From Benzoatithermus flavus (lineage in GTDB: Bacteria > Pseudomonadota > Alphaproteobacteria > Geminicoccales > Geminicoccaceae), in the NCBI RefSeq assembly GCF_037908215.1, contig NZ_JBBLZC010000019.1, positions 1-64,000 on the forward strand: a stretch of 64,000 nucleotides of DNA, in the 5' to 3' direction. Made by a program: the position numbers and the translations under genes. Shown one piece after another: positions 58,934 through 64,000 of the stretch. The notes under the pieces were generated by a model. It was not told the DNA's origin. It made no database searches and saw only the letters and a list, made by a program, of their open reading frames with translations. How positions within the stretch are numbered: the stretch's first letter is position 1; every line of letters begins with the position of its first letter.

Positions 58934-59736
58934 ACCGATGCGGGCGTCCGAGCGGCGAGGATGCGCTCGACGAGGTCGAGGTCCTCGGGCTTGTCGACGT
59001 CGATCGCGGCTTCCGCCATCGGCAGCTTGGCGGCGGCGAGCCGGATGCCGAGCCGTCGTCCGGCCCGCGCCAGCGCCTGGTCGAGGGTGAGGAGCCGGCA
59101 GGCATAGGCGAGAAGGAAGGCCGGACCGAGCCGGCGGGCGAGCCGCCAGGGCCGCTTGCGCTCGCCCTCGACCGCCTGCCAGAAAGCGATGCCCGCCCGC
59201 GCCGTCTCGCTCTGCAGCGCGAACAGGTTGGCACCCGACCACGCACCGTCGCGGAACACGAGCCAGGTGCGCCGGGTCGAAGGATAGCACGCCTCGACCC
59301 GACGCTTCGCCACGAAGCCGGCGACGATATCGGCGCCCGTCGTTTCGGCTTGTGTCAGGAAGGCGTCGAGCATGGCGGGAGTGAGGAGCGGATGGTCCGC
59401 CGTGGTCACGAGGAGAGGTGTCGGTGCCAGGGCCAGGGCGTCGAGCACGGACCGGCCGAGGCCGGGCGCCGCCTGCAGCGCCCGCAGCCGGCCTTCGGCC
59501 TCGAGTGCCTGGGCGGTCGGCAGGTCCGCCCGCAGCGCCGGCTCGTCGAGCGCCACCAGCACGGTACCGATGTGCGGGCTGGCCGCGAGCGCTGTCAGCA
59601 CCCGCTCGAGCAGGGGCACACCGCCTGCCGGCGCGAGGCACTTGTGCGGGACCCCGCGGCAGCGGGCGACGGGATCGGCCTCGCGCCGGCGGCTGCCGGC
59701 GAGGACCAGGGCGGTCCGGCGGCAGGCGGCCGTCAT
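58930..59736 (-). CDS. MobA-like NTP transferase
   Basis: A 268-residue nucleotidyltransferase. TALVLAGSRRREADPVARCR then GVPHKCLAPAGGVPLLERVL is a modified LAGG...R...K...PLL motif, and LLVTTADHPLLTPAMLDAFL supplies the acidic metal site. The family activates sugar or alcohol phosphates; here it begins the seven-gene operon. GGGAAGG precedes the ATG at 59736. Exact substrate unknown. Confidence 0.82.
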   Translation of the reverse strand: MTAACRRTALVLAGSRRREADPVARCRGVPHKCLAPAGGVPLLERVLTALAASPHIGTVLVALDEPALRADLPTAQALEAEGRLRALQAAPGLGRSVLDALALAPTPLLVTTADHPLLTPAMLDAFLTQAETTGADIVAGFVAKRRVEACYPSTRRTWLVFRDGAWSGANLFALQSETARAGIAFWQAVEGERKRPWRLARRLGPAFLLAYACRLLTLDQALARAGRRLGIRLAAAKLPMAEAAIDVDKPEDLDLVERILAARTPASV

Positions 59737-60074
59737 GCGGGCACCTTCCCATGCGGCAGGCGAGACTCGTGTGGTGCGACGAGCCTCCCGAAGGTCCGCG
59801 AGGCGAGACGATCCGGGGTGTTCCTGATCCGAGAGGGCGGCAGGCTCAAGCGCAGGCTCCTGCGTGCTCGACGACCGCCTCATTCAGCGGTCCCGCACCT
59901 GCCGCTTCCTTGACCTAGATCAAGCCATCGACGAGAACGACCACGGACACTGCCGGGTGTTGCAACTGGACGCCTCGCCCGGTCGCTCAGCCGGTCCGCG
60001 TCGCCGCGAGCACCGCCCGGCGCACGCTCGGACCGCACGCGTGGCGATCGCGTGCGTCCATGCGACGTCCCCCG
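59737..60074. other. Promoter region of the lipid/glycan operon
   Basis: A 338-base gap between the first gene of the operon and the 3' end of pcaD. Apart from the FNR-type box at 59909-59924 it shows no gene or repeat. No -35/-10 pair stands out on the reverse strand. Confidence 0.5.
59909..59924. promoter_or_regulatory. FNR/Dnr-type binding site
   Basis: CTTGACCTAGATCAAG is a 16-base palindrome with one mismatch and matches the FNR-family consensus TTGAT-N4-ATCAA at nine of ten positions. It lies 173 bases upstream of the lipid/glycan operon start, and no gene on the other strand starts within reach, so oxygen- or nitrogen-oxide-dependent control of that operon is the inference. Confidence 0.6.
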
Positions 60075-60857
60075 TCACCGGCCCAGAAAATCGAGAAGGG
60101 CCGTGGTGAACGCTTCCGCCGCTTCGACGTTGGCGAGATGCGCGGCCTCGAGCTCGACCAGCCGGGCGCCCGGAATCCGCTCGGCGATCAGGCGCGCGTG
60201 CTCGGGCGGGGTCGCCTCGTCGTAGCGGCCGGCGACGACCAGGGTCGGCATGCGGATCGCCTGGAGCTCGTCGCGCTGGTCCATGTCGCGCACGGCGGCG
60301 CAGCAGGCCGTGTAGCCCTCCGGCCGGGCAGCGCGCAGCATGGCGGCGATGCGCGCCACCGCTTCGGGTGCCTGCTCCTGGAAGCCTTTGGTGAACCAGC
60401 GATCGATCACCCCCGGCACGATCGCGGCCATGCCTTGCGCCTCGACGGTGGCGATGCGCTGGTTCCAGATCTCGGGCGCGCCGATCTGGGCGGAGGTGTT
60501 GGCGAGCACGAGGCGGGTCAGCCGCCCGCCGGCCCGAATGCCGAGCCACTGGCCCACCATGCCGCCCATGGACAGGCCGCAGAACGCCACCCGCTCGAGC
60601 CCGAGTGCATCGAGGAGCTCGAGCGCGTCGCGGCCGAGCCGTGCGATGGTGTAAGGGCCGGGAGGCGCATCGGAGCGGCCGTGGCCGCGGCTGTCGTAGC
60701 GCAGCACCCGATAGTGCCTAGTGAGCGCTGCCATCTGCGGCTGCCACATCTCGAGCGTGGTGCCGAGCGAGTTGGACAGCAGCACCGTGGGTGCTGTCGC
60801 GGGCCCCTCCACCTGGTAGAAGATCCGGCAGCCGTCACCGGCCTGAACGTAGGACAT
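60075..60857 (-). CDS. pcaD: 3-oxoadipate enol-lactonase
   Basis: A 260-residue alpha/beta hydrolase. SNSLGTTLEMWQPQMAALTR, YDSRGHGRSDAPPGPYTIAR, the nucleophile elbow FCGLSMGGMVGQWLG (Ser near residue 95) and the catalytic His in AAHLANVEAAEAF fit PcaD. It opens 3-oxoadipate enol-lactone in the protocatechuate/catechol branch. AAAGGAGAAC precedes the ATG at 60857. Other pca genes are not adjacent; the thiolase at 27178-28383 could complete the route. Confidence 0.88.
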   Translation of the reverse strand: MSYVQAGDGCRIFYQVEGPATAPTVLLSNSLGTTLEMWQPQMAALTRHYRVLRYDSRGHGRSDAPPGPYTIARLGRDALELLDALGLERVAFCGLSMGGMVGQWLGIRAGGRLTRLVLANTSAQIGAPEIWNQRIATVEAQGMAAIVPGVIDRWFTKGFQEQAPEAVARIAAMLRAARPEGYTACCAAVRDMDQRDELQAIRMPTLVVAGRYDEATPPEHARLIAERIPGARLVELEAAHLANVEAAEAFTTALLDFLGR

Positions 60858-60984
60858 CGCTTCGTTCTCCTTTCTGTGCCATGCCCGTCGCACGATCGGC
60901 GAGGCCGCCTGCCCGCTCGTTGCCATCGAGCGACAGGTCAGCGGCAGACCCACGTAGTTTTCCGCGATCATGGTGGCGGCGCAC

Positions 60985-61185
60985 GAGCCTATATGCCGGC
61001 CCGGGGGACGATCAATCCCTCGACCTGCGCGCCTATCCCGTGGTCGAGAAGCACCGCTTCGTCTGGGTGTGGATGGGTGACCCGGTGCCGGCGATCCAGC
61101 CAAGGTCTCGGACCTGCGCTGGAACGACAGCGAGGAAGGGACCGGCGAGGGCGGCACCTTCTACGGGCTCGCAGCGGCCGGGTAG
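60985..61185 (+). pseudogene. Remnant of a Rieske oxygenase (VanA-like)
   Basis: SLDLRAYPVVEKHRFVWVWM GDPVPA (61014-61095) is the segment after the Rieske domain of vanillate-demethylase-type oxygenases, and in another frame AKVSDLRWNDSEEGTGEGGT FYGLA continues it to 61178. A base is missing near 61097 and another frameshift lies near 61010. About 65 of roughly 350 residues survive; both the iron-sulfur ligands and the catalytic iron site are gone. Confidence 0.65.
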
Positions 61186-61193
61186 GTCCGGTC

Positions 61194-61676
61194 ATGCGCG
61201 CCGCCAATGCCTGGACCGACGCCGAGTTTGCGGCGACACGGGACGTCGCGCGCAACAGCCGCCTGTTCGGGATCGGGCCCGAGGGTGGAGCGGTGCCGTG
61301 GGGACCGGGCAGCAACTCGAACCTCGTCGTGCTTGCGGGTGGGCGAGCCGGATCCCGAACTCTACCGGATTGCGGTCAAGTGCCTGCCGGAAAGCCGGGG
61401 CGGCTCGACCTATATGTGGAGCCTCGCTCCGGGGGCCAGGCTCAAGATCACCCGGCCCGAGAACCATCCCGAGTTCGCCTTCGCCGCCGAGCTTCGGGAG
61501 CGGATCGGTGACCGGCTCGAGCTGTTCGTCTCCGAGGAAGGCCGGCGGATCGACGTGGCGGCCGAGATCGGGTGGTTGGCACCGGACGGGGGCTCTATGT
61601 CTGCGGACCGATCCCGCTCCTGAACGATGTGGTCAGAGGCGGAATCACGGTCGACACCGCCGACAGACCTCTTTGA
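61194..61676 (+). pseudogene. Remnant of a phthalate-dioxygenase-type reductase (VanB-like)
   Basis: Begins at an ATG (61194) and reads FAATRDVARNSRLFGIGPEG GAVPWGPGS, then in a second frame GEPDPELYRIAVKCLPESRG GSTYMWSLAPGARLKI, then ELRERIGDRLELFVSEEGRR ID and, in a third frame, GLYVCGPIPLLNDV. The middle of the FMN/NAD domain and the C-terminal [2Fe-2S] domain are missing. It follows the VanA-like remnant, the usual vanAB order. Confidence 0.7.
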
Positions 61677-61743
61677 GCGGACGCCCGACGGCGCTACGAC
61701 CGTCGTAGGCGCAAGAAGGATCGGCAACGGGAGGCCGGGCGGA

Positions 61744-62922
61744 ATGAAGCGGAGAACGTGGCATGCGGCGGTCGTGGCCGTGGGGCTTTCGGTGTTCCTC
61801 GGGAGTGGGGCCATGGCCGAGGAAACGATCAAGGTCGGGCTGATCCTGCCGATGACGGGCCCCTCCGCCTCGACCGGGCGACAGGTCGAGGCCGGGGCCA
61901 GACTCTATCTCGACCAGCACGGCGACACGGTCGGCGGCAGGAAGATCGAGCTCGTCGTCCGGGACGATACCGGCACGGCCGACGTCACCAAGCGCGTCGC
62001 GCAGGAGCTCGTCGTGCGCGACAAGGTCGACGTGCTCGCGGGCTTCGGCCTCACCCCTCTGGCCCTGGCGGCGGCCCCCATCGCCACCCAGGCCAAGAAG
62101 CCCATGGTCGTCATGGCGGCGGCGACCTCGATCATCACCGAGAGCTCACCCTTCATCGTCCGCACCAGCTTCACCCTGCCCCAGGTGACGACGGGCATCG
62201 CGCAGTGGGCCGCCGAGAACGGGATCAAGAAGGCGGCGAGCCTCGTCACCGACTACGCCCCTGGGATCGATGCCGCCAAGACCTTCAAGGAGGTGTTCAC
62301 GAAGAACGGTGGCGAAGTCGTGGCCGAGCTCGCCGTGCCGCTCAAGAACCCGGACTTCGCCCCGTTCCTCCAGCGCGCGGCCGACGCCAGGCCCGACGCG
62401 CTGTTCGTGTTCGTGCCCTCGGGCTTCGGCTCGGTGTTCATGAACCAGTTCAAGGAGCGCGGCCTGGCGCAGGCCGGGATCAGGCTCATCGCGACCGGCG
62501 ACGTGACCGACGACGACCTTCTGAACGGCATGGGCGATGCGGCCATCGGCGTCGTCAGCTCGCACCATTACTCGGCCGCTCATCCCTCGCCCGAGAACCA
62601 GGCCTTCGTGCAGGCCTTCGAGGCCGCGAACGGCGGGATGCGCCCGAACTTCATGGCGGTCGGTGGCTATGATGGGATGCACGCGATCAAGGTCGCCCTC
62701 GAGAAGACGGGCGGCGCGACCGACGGCAAGGCCCTGGTCGAGGCCATGAAGGGCATGGCGTGGGAGAGCCCGCGCGGACCGGTCGCGATCGATCCCGAGA
62801 CGCGCGACATCGTCCAGACGGTCTATCTGCGCCGGGTCGAGCGCGGGGCCGACGGCAAGCTCTGGAATGTCGAGTTCGCCTCGATGCCGGCCGTGAAGGA
62901 CCCGGTCAAGGCGGCGAAATAG
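61744..62922 (+). CDS. Branched-chain-type periplasmic binding protein
   Basis: A 392-residue LivJ-type binding protein. The signal peptide is MKRRTWHAAVVAVGLSVFLG with cleavage likely after GAMA; the mature start is EETIKVGLILPMTGPSASTG. VGGYDGMHAIKVALEKTGGA near the C-terminus is typical. The ATG at 61744 has GGGAGG about 9 bases upstream. With the permeases that follow it forms a second branched-chain-type importer; proximity to the van-like remnants suggests an aromatic acid, but that is a guess. Confidence 0.88.
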   Translation: MKRRTWHAAVVAVGLSVFLGSGAMAEETIKVGLILPMTGPSASTGRQVEAGARLYLDQHGDTVGGRKIELVVRDDTGTADVTKRVAQELVVRDKVDVLAGFGLTPLALAAAPIATQAKKPMVVMAAATSIITESSPFIVRTSFTLPQVTTGIAQWAAENGIKKAASLVTDYAPGIDAAKTFKEVFTKNGGEVVAELAVPLKNPDFAPFLQRAADARPDALFVFVPSGFGSVFMNQFKERGLAQAGIRLIATGDVTDDDLLNGMGDAAIGVVSSHHYSAAHPSPENQAFVQAFEAANGGMRPNFMAVGGYDGMHAIKVALEKTGGATDGKALVEAMKGMAWESPRGPVAIDPETRDIVQTVYLRRVERGADGKLWNVEFASMPAVKDPVKAAK

Positions 62923-62960
62923 ATGGCCGGACGCGAGCCACGAGCGGCGGAACGGTATCG

Positions 62961-63821
62961 ATGCTGACCGTGCTCTTCGACGGCATCGCTTATGGGATGC
63001 TCCTGTTCATCCTGTCCTGCGGCCTCGCGGTCACGCTCGGCCTGATGAATTTCGTCAACCTCGCGCACGGCGCCTTCGCCATGGCGGGAGGCTACGTCAC
63101 GGCGGTCTCGATGAACCGGGCCGGTATGCCCTTCCTCCTCTGCTTGCCGCTCGCCTTCCTCGCCGCCGCGGCCCTGGGCGTCGTGCTCGAGCGTACGCTC
63201 TACGTCCGGCTCTACGGCAAGAGCCATCTCGACCAGGTCCTGTTCTCGATCGGCCTCGTCTTCATGGCGATGTCGACGGTCGACTATCTCTTCGGCGCGC
63301 AGCAGCAGCTCGTCGAGCTGCCGGCGTTCCTCACGGGCCAGATCCAACTCTTGGGCGCTCGGCTCGGGATCTACCGGCTGTTCCTGATCACCGTCTGCGC
63401 CGTGATCGCTCTCCTCCTGCAGCTCGTTCTCGTCCGCACCCGCTTCGGCAGTCAGCTCCGGGCCAGCGTCGACGATGCCAGGGTGGCGCGAGGTCTCGGC
63501 ATGAACGTGGATCGGATCTTCGCCCTCACCTTCGCCGCGGGCTCGGGCCTCGCCGGGCTAGGCGGTGCCTTGGGCATCCAGCTCCTGAGCGTCGATCCCA
63601 CCTTCCCGGTCAAGTACATGATCTACTTTCTGATCGTCGTGACCGTGGGCGGCACGACCTCGATGACCGGACCGTTTCTCGCTGCACTCCTCATCGGTGT
63701 GGCCGACATCGCCGGCAAGTACTACTTGCCCGAGCTCGGCGCCTTCATGATCTACAGCGTCATGGTCGTGGTCCTGATCCTCAAGCCCAAGGGTCTGTTC
63801 GGGCAGGCGGGTGCGCGATGA
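62961..63821 (+). CDS. Branched-chain-type ABC transporter permease LivH
   Basis: A 286-residue inner-membrane permease. GIAYGMLLFILSCGLAVTLG and MNFVNLAHGAFAMAGGYV at the N-terminus and the coupling-loop SQLRASVDDARVARGLGMNV near residue 165 are LivH features. It follows the binding protein by 38 bases and its stop overlaps the next start (ATGA). Confidence 0.9.
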   Translation: MLTVLFDGIAYGMLLFILSCGLAVTLGLMNFVNLAHGAFAMAGGYVTAVSMNRAGMPFLLCLPLAFLAAAALGVVLERTLYVRLYGKSHLDQVLFSIGLVFMAMSTVDYLFGAQQQLVELPAFLTGQIQLLGARLGIYRLFLITVCAVIALLLQLVLVRTRFGSQLRASVDDARVARGLGMNVDRIFALTFAAGSGLAGLGGALGIQLLSVDPTFPVKYMIYFLIVVTVGGTTSMTGPFLAALLIGVADIAGKYYLPELGAFMIYSVMVVVLILKPKGLFGQAGAR

Positions 63822-64000
63822 GCCGGACGGGGTTCCTGGGCGGCATCGCGTCGGCACCGGCCGAGGCCGCGGGCACGCAGGCCGAGGCGAAGATCTGGCT
63901 CGGGCGGGCGGCACGGGTGGGCTGGCCCGAGATCCTGTTCTGGCTCCTGCCCGTCCTCGCCTTCTTTCTTCTCCCCGACCGGCTGCCGCTCATGAGCGAG
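63818..64000 (+). CDS. Branched-chain-type ABC transporter permease LivM, N-terminal part
   Basis: The first 61 codons of a permease that continues past the window end. A soluble lead (MSRTGFLGGIASAPAEAAGT) is followed by the first membrane segment PEILFWLLPVLAFFLLPDRL. Identification as LivM rests on its place directly after LivH with an ATGA overlap, since the conserved loops are not yet reached. Confidence 0.7.
   Translation, partial: MSRTGFLGGIASAPAEAAGTQAEAKIWLGRAARVGWPEILFWLLPVLAFFLLPDRLPLMSE

Noticed and set aside
1..64000. CRISPR array, prophage or integrative element
   Set aside because: No regularly spaced repeats, no phage structural genes, no integrase and no attachment-site duplication were seen; the only repeats are iterons, operators and hairpins.

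Overview
This window looks like part of a secondary replicon (chromid or megaplasmid) of a GC-rich, motile, aerobic alphaproteobacterium, probably in or near the Rhodospirillales/Geminicoccales. That placement is an inference from gene content (a RepA/RepB-type partition pair, paa genes with PaaN, a rhizobial-type rhizopine locus, an alphaproteobacterial-style flagellin), not from a phylogenetic marker. There are no rRNA or tRNA genes and no CRISPR array that I can see.

Layout. (1) 1-7.9 kb: a decaying sugar/inositol-derivative locus that resembles the rhizobial moc (rhizopine, scyllo-inosamine) genes. It has a sugar ABC ATPase, a MocC-like isomerase, a MocA-like dehydrogenase, a periplasmic binding protein and a divergent LacI regulator, followed by an intact MocE-like Rieske ferredoxin among truncated or frameshifted remnants of mocD, mocF, a second binding protein, a second isomerase and two transposases. 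(2) 8.3-11.7 kb: a small unknown protein, dihydroxy-acid dehydratase and an Old-Yellow-Enzyme reductase, then a broken antitoxin. (3) 12.1-18 kb: the homogentisate cluster. A MarR regulator diverges from hmgA-fahA-MBL hydrolase-flavin hydroxylase-DUF2783, with two identical palindromes in the shared promoter. (4) 18-25.8 kb: glucoamylase, NAD synthetase, an orphan nucleotidyltransferase, a solitary flagellin with its terminator, and a hairpin-rich spacer.

(5) 25.8-43.8 kb: a complete-looking phenylacetate (paa) island in several units. The minus-strand operon paaN-livJHMGF-hydratase/dehydrogenase-thiolase-paaE and the plus-strand operon paaG-paaI-paaK-paaR diverge from one palindromic operator; paaABCD follow their own promoter behind paaX. 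Phenylacetate would be activated by PaaK, epoxidised by PaaABCDE, isomerised by PaaG, processed by PaaN after ring opening, and degraded by beta-oxidation to acetyl- and succinyl-CoA. A branched-chain-type ABC transporter is embedded in the operon. Both known types of paa repressor (PaaX and PaaR) are present. (6) 43.9-48.4 kb: a DedA membrane protein, iron alcohol dehydrogenase, an AbrB-family membrane protein, an unknown protein and CorA.

(7) 48.4-52.8 kb: the replication and partition region, with a RepA-type initiator, at least eight direct iterons plus an AT-rich stretch, parA, parB and a 16-bp palindromic parS-like site. (8) 52.8-59.7 kb: seven tightly coupled genes for an unidentified phospholipid, phosphoglycan or cell-surface product (two nucleotidyltransferases, CDP-alcohol phosphotransferase, GT4, CDP-glycerol-type transferase, lipid kinase, one unknown), with an FNR-like box upstream. 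(9) 60-64 kb: 3-oxoadipate enol-lactonase, remnants of a vanA/vanB-type oxygenase and reductase, and the start of another branched-chain-type ABC transporter.

Intact aromatic-catabolism genes dominate the replicon, and the losses are concentrated in the moc-like, van-like and mobile-element remnants.
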